Shown: piece after piece, positions 8,261 to 16,259 of the stretch
Layout of the letters: each line of letters opens with the position of its first letter
Position numbering within the stretch: the stretch's first letter is position 1
DNA from: MH13 sp040219355
GTDB lineage: Bacteria > Pseudomonadota > Alphaproteobacteria > Rhizobiales > MH13
Reading direction: 5' to 3'
Length of the DNA stretch: 64,000 bases
Assembly: GCA_040219355.1 (NCBI GenBank)
Contig: JAVJSN010000006.1
Span: 1-64,000, forward strand
Notes under the pieces: model-generated
The model's database searches: none
What the model saw: the letters and a program-made list of their open reading frames with translations, nothing else
Told to the model about the DNA's origin: nothing
Program-made: the position numbers and the translations under genes

Positions 8261-9478
8261 TCAGTCACTGCTTCTTCGATCACCGTCAATGCAATCCCCA
8301 CCGCCTTTACCAAGCATTGTTAAAGCAATGATTTTCAGTTCCGCGAATAGCCCGCGCTGAGCAATATAGCGCGCGTCCATTTGCGCTAATATTTCGGGGC
8401 TTCTCATATCAACACCGTTAATTTGAGAAAGCCCTGTTATACCAGGAAGTACACTCAAAACGCCAAGCTGTTTGCGTTCACGGACTAGCTTATTCTGACT
8501 GGGCATGCATGGTCGCGGCCCTACCAAGCTCATTTCCCCGCGTAATATATTCCAAACCTGAGGCAATTCATCGATTTTTGTCTTGCGCAGAAAGGAACCA
8601 ACTTGAGTGACCGAACTCGACGTGACCTCGTGAGTTCCCGCTTGCTTGGTTCCTCGCTGCATGGTGCGAAACTTGTAGCATGTAAACAATTTTCCGTTCA
8701 GCCCCACCCGTTTTTGAGCAAAAATACCTGGACCACTTGAGGTAGTATACACAAGCAACCAAACAGCAAGCAAAAACCATCCCAATATAGTTATAACTGC
8801 CACGCAGAACAACAAATCCATCGCTCGTTTAACTGATCGGAATACGGGATTTTCCTCCTGTGGATTGGCTAGCAGAACCTTGGAGGGCGCGTTTTTTATT
8901 TTATGGGCGATGAATGAAGAGAACCTGTCCACATGGAGCGTTGGTAAAGCAGCGGTTAGCAATGTGAGAAGTAATGGCTTAATTAGAACCGGTGCTTTAT
9001 TAAATAATGAAAAATTTCCTGCAAAGCTATCTCCATACACCACTGGCAGAAAAACGTTGACTATTGATAACTCTTCCTCTTTTTCTAACATCTGAAGGGC
9101 GAGGCGCTTGCTATGGGCATAGTTGGAACGCGAGCCATCAACAGCATGAAAAGTTGTAACGTTAACAAAGCGCTGAATATTTGCACTCTTTGCTGACGCA
9201 ATCACCTGTGACAAAAAATTGACGTTCACTCCGATAAATTGATCGGCGCTCGCTCGAACATTATTATTCAAAACCGCCAGATGGATAAGCGCATCGAAAC
9301 CTTGTGCCCTTTTTGCAATTTCGTCGTAACTGCAGCTCAGGGTATCTGGGAAGATTTGATCCAATAACTTAGTATCGCGCCCAACAAGCAGCAAATCACA
9401 GTCAAGCGCTTTCAGCCGGGGGACAAGCTGTGATCCAATAAAGCCGCTAGCACCCGTAATTACAAATCTTTGTGCCAT
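8261..9478 (-). CDS. SDR epimerase/dehydratase fused to polyprenyl-phosphate sugar-1-phosphate transferase
   Basis: About 405 residues from the ATG at 9478. Residues 1-205 are a Rossmann-type SDR domain with GASGFIG at 9-15 and a Y-x3-K pair (Y120, K124). A transmembrane helix near 221-244 then leads into a bacterial sugar-transferase domain with KFRTM (269-273), DELPQ (303-307) and GPRP (320-323). The second domain transfers a sugar-1-phosphate from an NDP-sugar to undecaprenyl phosphate, the first step of repeat-unit assembly. The fused SDR could make that NDP-sugar. The start overlaps the stop of the upstream polymerase-like gene (TGATG), which supports this start over a longer one at 9592. 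Confidence 0.87.
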   Translation of the reverse strand: MAQRFVITGASGFIGSQLVPRLKALDCDLLLVGRDTKLLDQIFPDTLSCSYDEIAKRAQGFDALIHLAVLNNNVRASADQFIGVNVNFLSQVIASAKSANIQRFVNVTTFHAVDGSRSNYAHSKRLALQMLEKEEELSIVNVFLPVVYGDSFAGNFSLFNKAPVLIKPLLLTLLTAALPTLHVDRFSSFIAHKIKNAPSKVLLANPQEENPVFRSVKRAMDLLFCVAVITILGWFLLAVWLLVYTTSSGPGIFAQKRVGLNGKLFTCYKFRTMQRGTKQAGTHEVTSSSVTQVGSFLRKTKIDELPQVWNILRGEMSLVGPRPCMPSQNKLVRERKQLGVLSVLPGITGLSQINGVDMRSPEILAQMDARYIAQRGLFAELKIIALTMLGKGGGDCIDGDRRSSD

Positions 9479-10710
9479 CAGATGCTCCTCGAACTCTGGT
9501 TTCTGAGGCTCGAAAAGAGGATGGTGATAATTCCAATAAGCGCCCACCACCAGTGCTGCCACGCTCCATGGCTGACGTATGCTACGCTCCACACGCCAAT
9601 TACTTGCATAACTGCTACTTTCAGCTGGATGTCGGGCAATTTCAAAATAAAACGCAGCAACAGAAAAATCATCGTGCTTGAAAGAGTTACACCGAGCATT
9701 CCGAGCTCATACCAAACTTGGATCGAGAAGTTGTGGGGATGTATGAATACCAAGCCGCGTATGATGCCCTCATCCGAACCAGCATAAGCATCGATCGCAT
9801 TGTAGGAGGCTTGGAGCCCATGACCGATTACCGGCGCAGCGAAGACTTGTTGCGCATATGCCCACCAGATTTCCAAGCGGACAAAATGCTGGGCCAAGCT
9901 AGAGGCGTTGGCTTCGATGAAATCGCGAGGAAAAAAGCTGTAGAGGGCTGTTAAGACGAGTGGTGCAAAGGCGTGTGTTGCAATAACAAACATGCCGACA
10001 AAAAATAATAAATATCGCGCTTGAATAAATCGTGCGATAACTAAAGTAACAATAGATACGATTATTATAATCTTAGCTGTTTCAGAAGCAGACATCAAGA
10101 CGACAGCTAAGGCCATTGGCCAAACGGCCGCGCAAGTTATGATGCGGCTTCTATTGTCTCCAATGAGGAAAAGAAGCGGAAGCATTAGTGCAATAGTCAG
10201 CGCAGCTCTGTTGAGGCGAGAGAAATGCGGAAACGCCCCAAGAGCGCTGCGGACGGGGCTGCCGAACATCAACTCCGACACCAAAAGAAAACACCCTACA
10301 GCGATAGTCAGAGGAAGAGCCCAAATCAGCCAATCAGGAATGCTGATGTGCCTTGCGAGAAGCGCGCAGCAGTATACGCTCACCAAGGCAGCCGTCGACG
10401 CTCCTGCCAAAGCACCCAAACCCCGACCAGGTGCCGGCGACCAGAGCAGTGAAACCAGCGCAAACAAAATTATGGCCAGCGCTATGGCAGCGGCTGGAGC
10501 ATCTAGCTTGAAGCTGAACATCCAACGGGCAACGTCGATTAGTTTTTTGGTGCCTTCACTCTGAAGAGCAACTGTGACCACCAAAAGAAGAGCAACCACA
10601 AGAAGCAAGGGAAAGGCTGCATTTCTGGAGAGAGCCGTTGCGATGGGCGTTGCCAGCAAAAGGGCAAATGCGACGTTTGTCAGCGCCCCTTGGGATAGGA
10701 TTTTGCTCAA
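9478..10710 (-). CDS. O-antigen ligase / Wzy-type polymerase family membrane protein
   Basis: A 410-residue protein that is mostly hydrophobic, with about ten predicted membrane spans. A large periplasmic loop near residues 280-345 contains VIGHGLQ and the conserved IHPHNFSIQVWYELG segment, the H-x-x-x-N-x type motif of the O-antigen ligase (Wzy_C) family. Such proteins either polymerise lipid-linked repeat units (Wzy) or ligate polysaccharide to lipid A core (WaaL). Sequence alone does not separate the two. The setting, directly upstream of and coupled to the initiating transferase, favours a polymerase. Confidence 0.82.
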   Translation of the reverse strand: MSKILSQGALTNVAFALLLATPIATALSRNAAFPLLLVVALLLVVTVALQSEGTKKLIDVARWMFSFKLDAPAAAIALAIILFALVSLLWSPAPGRGLGALAGASTAALVSVYCCALLARHISIPDWLIWALPLTIAVGCFLLVSELMFGSPVRSALGAFPHFSRLNRAALTIALMLPLLFLIGDNRSRIITCAAVWPMALAVVLMSASETAKIIIIVSIVTLVIARFIQARYLLFFVGMFVIATHAFAPLVLTALYSFFPRDFIEANASSLAQHFVRLEIWWAYAQQVFAAPVIGHGLQASYNAIDAYAGSDEGIIRGLVFIHPHNFSIQVWYELGMLGVTLSSTMIFLLLRFILKLPDIQLKVAVMQVIGVWSVAYVSHGAWQHWWWALIGIITILFSSLRNQSSRSI

Positions 10711-10869
10711 AAAGACTGCCCTAAAGACTGATCGCTAGCATTTTGGGAATTAGCTCTTGGCTTCAAACACCCAGAGCCTCGAAATGCAACAGCTTCCTGG
10801 TCTGTCGTTCGCCAAACGGCGCCACAACTCGCGAAAAGAGAATGCCAAGGCTTTCCAGCATAAAGGCTT

Positions 10870-12333
10870 TCAGCCTAAGGGCTTTAAGCCTTTCGCGCCA
10901 TGACCCCTTGCATAGACGTCATCGTAGCGAATGATGTCATCCTCTCCAAAGTAAGTCCCGGTTTGAACTTCAATCAAGGTCAGGGGAACCTTGCCAGGGT
11001 TTTCCAAGCGGTGGATGGCTCCCAGGGGGATATATACCGACTGGTTTTCGGTGAGCAGTTGAACGGCATCGTCGACGGTCACTTTGGCGGTGCCTTCGAC
11101 GACGATCCAGTGCTCTGAACGGTGGTGGTGACTTTGCAGGGACAGAGCGGCACCGGGATGAACGACGATCCTCTTTACCTGGAACCGCTGCCCAATGACG
11201 AGGCTCTCGTACCAACCCCAGGGGCGGTAGTCGCGGGGCAGTGTTTCAGCTTGGGAGACGCCCTTGGCTTTGAGCATTGCGACAACGTTCTTCACCTCTT
11301 GAGCGCGGTCACGGTGTGCAATGAGGACTGCGTCAGGCATGGCGACGGCTATGATGTCGGTTAGGCCGATGCCAACCACCTCCTGCGCTTCGCTGGTTGC
11401 GTGAAGAAGCGTCGATGTACAGTCGACAGCTGTCGCCGGTCCATTGGCGACGACGCCATCGTCCTGTTGGGCTTGCTCGCGTAACACGGCATCCCAATCG
11501 CCAAGATCAGACCAGGCGCCACTGTAGGGGACGACGGTCAATCTATCGGCACGCTCCATCACGGCATAGTCGATTGAGATGTCGGGAATGGATTGCCATG
11601 CGTCAGGGTCTAGGCGCGTGAAGGAGAGGTCCTTCTGCGCCGCTTTAAAAGCTGTTTGGGTGGCCTCCAGAACGCCCGGCGCGAGCTCAGCGAAGGCCCT
11701 GAGGATGCTGGTCGTCGAAAACAGAAAGATCCCAGCATTCCAAAGGTGCATTCCACCGTCCAAAAGCGTCTTGGCCTTTGCAGCGTCCGGTTTTTCGACA
11801 AAGGAGCGAAGGGCCTGCGGCTGCGGCGCGAAGTCGTCAGATGGCGCTTGCGATAATTCCAGCCACCCATAGCCTGTCTCAGGTCGGTTCGGTCGAATGC
11901 CGAATGTGACAAGCTTCCCCTCCAAAGCCGCCGGAACACCGGCCGAGACAGCAGATCGAAAGCCTTCACCGTCGGGGATTACATGGTCGGACGGTGCAAC
12001 CAGCATGAGGGCGCCTGGAGAACTTGCGTCAAGGCAAAGCGCAGCAGCGCAAATGGCTGCTGCCGTGTTGCGCGCCGCAGGTTCAACCAAAATGTCGCCG
12101 GGAACAATCTTAACGCCTGCAAGCTGTTCAATCACGACAAAACGAAAATCCCCGCCCGTCACCACACAAGGCGCGGCAAAACCATCGCCAGACAGAAGAC
12201 GTGCGGACGCCTGGAAGAGGCTTTCCTCGCCGAGAAGCTTGACGAACTGCTTTGGATAAGACTTTCGCGACAGCGGCCAAAGCCGTGTTCCAGAGCCCCC
12301 GCAAAGCAAAACTGGGTGAATAAGTTCGCTCAC
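10870..12333 (-). CDS. manC: Mannose-1-phosphate guanylyltransferase / mannose-6-phosphate isomerase
   Basis: The 487-residue bifunctional enzyme has the nucleotidyltransferase signature CGGSGTRLWPLSRKSYPKQF near residues 11-30. It also has FVEKPDAAKA in the middle and a C-terminal cupin-type isomerase domain (HPGAALSLQSHHHRSEHW). It makes GDP-mannose from fructose-6-phosphate via mannose-6-phosphate and mannose-1-phosphate. The length matches ManC/CpsB/XanB. It feeds mannose, or GDP-mannose-derived sugars, into the polysaccharide. It lies 159 bases upstream of the Wzy-type gene on the same strand, and its own start is followed by the mobile island. No phosphomannomutase gene is in the window. 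Confidence 0.93.
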   Translation of the reverse strand: MSELIHPVLLCGGSGTRLWPLSRKSYPKQFVKLLGEESLFQASARLLSGDGFAAPCVVTGGDFRFVVIEQLAGVKIVPGDILVEPAARNTAAAICAAALCLDASSPGALMLVAPSDHVIPDGEGFRSAVSAGVPAALEGKLVTFGIRPNRPETGYGWLELSQAPSDDFAPQPQALRSFVEKPDAAKAKTLLDGGMHLWNAGIFLFSTTSILRAFAELAPGVLEATQTAFKAAQKDLSFTRLDPDAWQSIPDISIDYAVMERADRLTVVPYSGAWSDLGDWDAVLREQAQQDDGVVANGPATAVDCTSTLLHATSEAQEVVGIGLTDIIAVAMPDAVLIAHRDRAQEVKNVVAMLKAKGVSQAETLPRDYRPWGWYESLVIGQRFQVKRIVVHPGAALSLQSHHHRSEHWIVVEGTAKVTVDDAVQLLTENQSVYIPLGAIHRLENPGKVPLTLIEVQTGTYFGEDDIIRYDDVYARGHGAKGLKPLG

Positions 12334-12490
12334 AGCGCTTCCATTTTTGAGAGACCAGAGCCGCTGCAGAAACAGCCCCTTGCCAAGATGATGGTTCTTT
12401 TCTCTGGAACGCCTGCTGAAGTAAAGGGCGGCAAATTATCTGGCAAAACGACAAATGGTATTTTTGAGACTTTTTGACTGCGCAGGTGAC

Positions 12491-13450
12491 CTACCCCACT
12501 CCACGAAGCCGTTCCCAACGTCGTTCGTGAAGTTGCCGCGTAGAAGCGTGTTCGACGTACCTCAAGACAACGTGCGGCGTTTTCCAGCCGCCTGACTGCA
12601 TGATGGCAAGACTGTCAAAGCCTGCAACCATCATGTCCTGAGCGGCGCCAACGCGCATCGAGTGACCGGATAAACGTGACGTAACGCCTGCATCAATGTC
12701 AGCGCGCTTGGCGGCGCGCTTGATGAGACGACGGATGGTTGACGTGTCGAGTGTGTTGGCGCCGATCAGGTTGCCGCGAACGCCTCTGAACAGCGGCCCG
12801 TTCTTGATGCGTGCGCCATCCATCCAACATCCGAGAAGCTCGCCGGTGCGATCGGAAAGGTAGCCGACCCTGCCATCGCCAGAGACGTCACCCTTGCTGC
12901 GTGGAACAAAGACGGCAGAACGTTGGCCAGTATGCAGAACATGATCAACATTCATTGCCGCCAACTCTGAGCTTCTGCAAAGCGTGTCGTATCCAACGGC
13001 CAGCAAGGCGGCGTCGCGCTTTCCCGACAGCGTGTTTGGACATGTAACGATCATGCGATCAAGCAAGCCCGCCGTGAGGCCGTGAACCTGCTGAGGCCTT
13101 CTTGCCTTGAAGCGTGCAGCGCGTCGAAGGGCAAGCTGCACCTGGCTTGCCGCAACTGGGCTTTGCAAATCGCTGAGAGCGTGCGCGAACCTGATCGCTG
13201 CCAAACGCCGTTTCAGGGTGGCGATGGACACACGCTTGATCTCGTGGTCGATAAAGGCTGCCAAGGTTTCTGGTGAGGCTGGCAGCCATTGACGCTTGTT
13301 GGATGCACACCAGTGGATGAAGGTTTCCAGGTCGTGCCTGTAGCCGCGCAATGTGATATCAGAATACGCGCCGACGCAGCGATCGAACATCGCGTCGAGT
13401 TGACGACCGGAATCGCTTTCATTCGGGTGCATCAAGTCAGGTAATAACAT
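12491..13450 (-). CDS. Tyrosine-type site-specific recombinase / integrase
   Basis: About 319 residues from the ATG at 13450. A more upstream ATG at 13468 would overlap a 16-bp palindrome and has no ribosome binding site. The N-terminal SAM-like core-binding domain covers roughly residues 15-100. The catalytic domain shows the arginine in TLCRSSELAAM, the lysine in VPRSKGD, the H-x-x-R box in SGHSMRVGAAQDM, the GGWK box and the nucleophile in VLRYVEHAS. All catalytic residues are present, so the enzyme may be active. It marks the left side of a small mobile island that splits the polysaccharide region. I do not see an integron-integrase-specific insertion. Confidence 0.9.
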   Translation of the reverse strand: MLLPDLMHPNESDSGRQLDAMFDRCVGAYSDITLRGYRHDLETFIHWCASNKRQWLPASPETLAAFIDHEIKRVSIATLKRRLAAIRFAHALSDLQSPVAASQVQLALRRAARFKARRPQQVHGLTAGLLDRMIVTCPNTLSGKRDAALLAVGYDTLCRSSELAAMNVDHVLHTGQRSAVFVPRSKGDVSGDGRVGYLSDRTGELLGCWMDGARIKNGPLFRGVRGNLIGANTLDTSTIRRLIKRAAKRADIDAGVTSRLSGHSMRVGAAQDMMVAGFDSLAIMQSGGWKTPHVVLRYVEHASTRQLHERRWERLRGVG

Positions 13451-13451
13451 A

Positions 13452-13467
13452 TGGGCTATATAGCCCA
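13452..13467. promoter_or_regulatory. 16-bp perfect palindrome between integrase and HTH regulator
   Basis: TGGGCTATATAGCCCA is a perfect 16-bp inverted repeat in the short divergent region between the recombinase start (13450) and the HTH-regulator start (13486). Its position fits an operator for the XRE-type regulator that would control both genes. Binding is inferred, not shown. Confidence 0.6.
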
Positions 13468-13485
13468 CTACAGTTAGGCCGTAAA

Positions 13486-13755
13486 GTGATTTCAGGGGCT
13501 CATATTCGTGCTGCGCGTGGGTTGCTTGGCTGGTCTAGCCAGGAATTGGCTGCGGTATCGGGGGTCGGCTGGTCTACAATCAAGCGCTTTGAAGAGTCAG
13601 GGGGTATCCCACCATCGCGCAGCGGCACGCTAGAACGGGTAAAACTCGCGCTTGAGGCAGCTGGTATCGAGTTTATTGGCGATCCTATCCACTCGCCGGG
13701 CGTTCGCCTTCGAGCAAAGGCTGATGCCGCGGCAAGTCTCGATGCGGATGGCTAA
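13486..13755 (+). CDS. XRE-family helix-turn-helix regulator
   Basis: An 89-residue protein starting at GTG. It is almost entirely one HTH_3 domain: IRAARGLLGWSSQELAAVSG covers helices 1-2, and GWSTIKRFEESGG the recognition region. Small stand-alone regulators of this type often repress a neighbouring integrase or toxin gene. It diverges from the recombinase across 35 bases that hold the 16-bp palindrome, so mutual regulation is likely. No toxin gene follows directly; the next 206 bases contain no recognisable gene. Confidence 0.8.
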   Translation: MISGAHIRAARGLLGWSSQELAAVSGVGWSTIKRFEESGGIPPSRSGTLERVKLALEAAGIEFIGDPIHSPGVRLRAKADAAASLDADG

Positions 13756-13961
13756 ACCTGAAGTGTTGAAGCGCATCTATGGCAAGCCAGTCGCAGTCTT
13801 GGCCATTGATACGACATGGCGTTTGTCAATGAACACCTGCGGCGATCACGCAGTGAGTTCATGGCAATGGTCAATGCGAAGCCCATGTCGGCGACGGTCT
13901 GTTTTCAATTGTTGCTGGTGCGAAAAAGTAGTACCATTATCGAAGGGAGAGAACCTGAAAA

Positions 13962-14252
13962 ATGGCAACAGTAGACAAGCGCAGTGTGTCCCTGACCCCA
14001 GAATTGGCGGCTATTGTCGATCATGCAGTGGCGATGGGCGAGTATGCCAGCGGCAGTGAAGTGGTGCGTGATGCCTTGCGTGAGTGGAAGGAACGCCGCG
14101 ACTTCCACGGTTACACACGCGAGGAAATCCGCCAGCTCTTGGCGGAAGGCCTGGCCAGCGGAACGCCGAGAGCCTGGGACAAAGCCAACTTTTTGGCGAA
14201 GGCGAATGAGCGGCTGAAGGAGCAGCGGAACGAGCGCACGTCGCCTTTATAA
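13962..14252 (+). CDS. parD: ParD-family type II antitoxin
   Basis: A 96-residue protein with the ribbon-helix-helix N-terminus of ParD: RSVSLTPELAAIVDHAV, then YASGSEVVRDALREWKERR. The C-terminal part (residues 50-96) is the flexible toxin-binding region. A good ribosome binding site (GGGAGAG) precedes the ATG. The partner toxin gene follows immediately but is broken by a frameshift, so the antitoxin is intact without a functional cognate. ParD normally represses its own promoter and neutralises the ParE gyrase poison. Confidence 0.88.
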   Translation: MATVDKRSVSLTPELAAIVDHAVAMGEYASGSEVVRDALREWKERRDFHGYTREEIRQLLAEGLASGTPRAWDKANFLAKANERLKEQRNERTSPL

Positions 14253-14547
14253 GGTTCGACATCCAGTTAACGCCGAAAGCAGAGGACGACTTGTTGGAAG
14301 TCTGGTTGTTTGTTGCGCACGGCAACCCAAAAGCGGCAGACAAGCTTATTGCAGACATTGCCAGCAGATGGCGGCGCCTTTCGCAATTTCCGATGTCCGG
14401 TGAAGCGCGCACGGATCTGCAACCCGCTGTCCGACGACAGTCACACGGCAGTACCAGACCCTCTACCAGATCGACGCTGAAACCATCATCATCGTTCGCG
14501 TTCTTGCGCCGAAGGGACGACCAATTGATGGAGAGAACAACGCATAA
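14249..14547 (+). pseudogene. parE: ParE-family toxin, frameshifted
   Basis: Directly after the ParD stop, one frame encodes RFDIQLTPKAEDDLLEVWLF and goes on to FPMSGEARTDLQPAVRR, the first two thirds of a RelE/ParE toxin. The expected C-terminus (QYQTLYQIDAETIIIVRVLA) is present only in the +1 frame from about 14438 to the TAA at 14545-14547. Restoring one base near 14434 would join them. The gene also lacks an evident ATG or GTG initiator. I see a dead toxin next to an intact ParD. Confidence 0.8.
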
Positions 14548-14718
14548 TCAAAACGCTAAGACCAAAGAGCCTGGCAACGCACGCGTTGTTGTGGGGGCGT
14601 CGAGCGTGCAACATCTTGTCAAAAAGGAACGCTCTCTGTTGGCAATGTGAGAAACGATAGCGTGTGGACTGACTGGCGCAACAAAAGGTGTGCCTGTTCA
14701 TCCGATGCCGCCTCTGAA

Positions 14719-15057
14719 CTACCCTGTCACTCTGGAGCCGGTCTCTGGAGCCGGTTTTCCTGAGAGCGCGGTATCGCTTGCCTTGGTTGGAAGCTGCCGC
14801 ACCCTTTGCCCGAATTCTTTGTCTGCCATTACCAGGTCAAACTGAGCCTGAAGGTTCATCCAGAAGGCAGGCTCCATTCCAAACCAATGTGCAATCCGCA
14901 GGGCCGTGTCTGCGGTAACAGATCGCTTCCCCGCAATAATCTGGCTCACACGGTTGGGCGGCACGTCGATCAGGCGAGCAAATCGTGTGGGTGTAATTCC
15001 CAACTCTTCAAGCTCAAGCTTGAGGATAAGGCCTGGATGAACACATCTCCTGAACAT
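14719..15057 (-). CDS. higA: HigA-family antitoxin (addiction module antidote)
   Basis: A 112-residue XRE-type protein. HPGLILKLELEELGITPTRF, then VPPNRVSQIIAGKRSVTADTALRIA and FWMNLQAQFDL, are the signature of the HigA/VapI family. HigA binds and neutralises the ribosome-dependent RNase HigB and represses the higBA promoter. The cognate higB lies 20 bases upstream on the same strand, in the normal higB-higA order, but carries an internal stop. The C-terminal about 20 residues are low-complexity and vary within the family. Confidence 0.88.
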   Translation of the reverse strand: MFRRCVHPGLILKLELEELGITPTRFARLIDVPPNRVSQIIAGKRSVTADTALRIAHWFGMEPAFWMNLQAQFDLVMADKEFGQRVRQLPTKASDTALSGKPAPETGSRVTG

Positions 15058-15077
15058 GATGCTTCCTTTGCGAAGGG

Positions 15078-15306
15078 CTAGTGGTAATCAACGATCTCAA
15101 CGTCCGACGGTCCAGCCTGCCCATCCGGCTATGCAAAACAAAGGCGCCACTTTTGATTGATGGCAATGGAATACTGTCCCGCCCTATTTCCCCTTAGCAT
15201 TTCCAGCCTATTGCTGGGCAACGCTCGCAGGTCGTCAAGGGACGTGGCCGCGTTCAAGATAGCCAACCTTCGCCCTGCCTGATCCTCAAAGCCACTGAAC
15301 GCTTTT
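15078..15306 (-). pseudogene. higB: HigB-family toxin with internal amber codon and missing 5' end
   Basis: Read leftwards, the frame gives FVKAFSGFEDQAGRRLAILN, then LDDLRALPSNRLEMLRGNR, AGQYSIAINQKWRLCFA, a TAG at 15129-15131, and PDGQAGPSDVEIVDYH to the TAG at 15078-15080. These are the middle and end of HigB. The amber stands where family members usually have tryptophan, one base from TGG. The first 25 or so residues of a normal HigB are not recognisable. The gene is therefore inactive while its antitoxin stays intact. Confidence 0.78.
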
Positions 15307-15429
15307 ACAAAGCCACCAAGCGCGGAGCATCTGATCGAAACCCGCGTCGAGGAGGACTATCTCTCTATCCTCCGTGTTCTTGGCACTGGACAGGACTGGC
15401 AGTCCATTCTGATGGCAATTGACCGATGA
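15301..15429 (+). pseudogene. C-terminal remnant of a RelE/ParE-type toxin
   Basis: On the plus strand, just beyond the higB remnant, a frame ending at the TGA 15427-15429 reads EHLIETRVEEDYLSILRVLG, then TGQDWQSILMAIDR. This resembles the last third of ParE/RelE toxins (the strand pattern YxI-x-ILRVLxGxxD). Nothing upstream continues it; the sequence instead becomes the higB remnant in the opposite direction. It looks like a truncated toxin fused end to end to higB by an old rearrangement. Confidence 0.55.
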
Positions 15430-15629
15430 AGGCTAACACACGACATCGCCAGGCCTCTTAGGCTACTGGCCCTTGGCGGCGGTACCTTGACCGTGGCTCG
15501 TCTCGCCGTGAGCAGCCGTCAACACGTGCCTTACATGCCCTACATGCCTTTTCTGGCCTCCGCGTAGAAACCCGTTGGCACTCAACCCATCGCTCCATTT
15601 CTGCTGTCCCGCTTTGCTGCTGTGTTGAT

Positions 15630-15943
15630 GTGCTGATCAGCACACCATCGCAATCTTGCTCAGTGCGGCATGGGCCAAAATGCCCCGCAAAGGACCAAAA
15701 TCGAGCCGGCAAGGACAGCTTTCGACGTACCAATCACAACCACGTTGACCATCAGTTGCTGATCAGCACATCAACGCACGTTTCACCACATCATCGGACG
15801 CTGGACTTTGGCACTGACGATGGCCCCTTTCCTCGTCCAGGCATCCAGCCGATCGGGCAGGCCCACGCCCCCCAAAGCCGCCCACGCAATACCGCGAAAT
15901 CCCGGAAAATACCGCCTTAGACCCCCATACTTTGCTGATCAGC
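15630..15943. repeat. Three copies of a TGCTGATCAGCA palindrome
   Basis: The copies lie at 15630-15643 (GTGCTGATCAGCAC, 14-bp perfect), 15757-15768 (TGCTGATCAGCA) and 15933-15943 (TGCTGATCAGC followed by G). Spacing is 127 and 176 bases, so no simple helical phasing is seen. They could be binding sites for a dimeric protein of the mobile island, or remnants of a dispersed repeat. Confidence 0.55.
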
Positions 15944-15966
15944 GCACGATAACACCTCGTGGCAAG
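15850..15966 (+). repeat. Diverged repeat block, left copy (flanks the WbpM-like gene)
   Basis: This block shares with the one at about 18415-18545, in the same orientation and order, GCCCACGC motifs. It also shares CG(C/G)(C/G)AAATCCCGG and a terminal (C)CGATAAC-n-CC-n-CGTGG segment. Identity is high only in short stretches, and the spacers differ in length. The alignment is by eye. Confidence 0.35.
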
Positions 15967-16259
15967 TGATCTATTGCCAACGGCGCCGGCCGGGCGCTGG
16001 GTTCTTGAGCGGTTCTTTGCATGATCAACCGAAACCAGTTGCTAGCCAGGGGCCTTGCAGCGTTGCAACTGGGCAGGCTTCCATTGGTGTGCTCTCAATG
16101 ACAAAATTCAGCCCAGTCAGCCAATGCTCTCGTGACGCTGGTTTATTCGGTCTACAGGGAATTTTCGGTACAGCGCGATTTGCTTTTCAATAGTTTCTGC
16201 CGCAGCTATATTGACATAACACCCGTCGCACCACGCATCGTCAACGGCCGTTGGATTCA

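Larger units (their letters stand above)
15430..16259. other. Gap of 830 bases with palindromic repeats, no gene recognised
   Basis: Two small overlapping frames on opposite strands (15458-15733 and 15630-15920) resemble nothing. The region carries three copies of the palindrome TGCTGATCAGC(A/G) and several GCCCACGC motifs. A block at about 15850-15966 resembles one at about 18415-18545. The composition suggests decayed mobile DNA. The last 60 bases should hold the promoter of the dehydratase gene. Confidence 0.5.

Noticed and set aside
13756..13961. Possible small gene between the XRE regulator and parD
   Set aside because: The frames there are short, lack a ribosome binding site, and resemble no known family; at most it is decayed DNA.
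15630..15943. Repeated palindromes considered as a CRISPR array
   Set aside because: Only three 12-14-bp copies with unequal spacers (127 and 176 bases) and no cas genes.
12491..16259. Possibility of a chromosomal integron with gene cassettes
   Set aside because: The recombinase lacks an integron-integrase-specific insertion that I can see, and no attC-like repeated sites follow the small genes.
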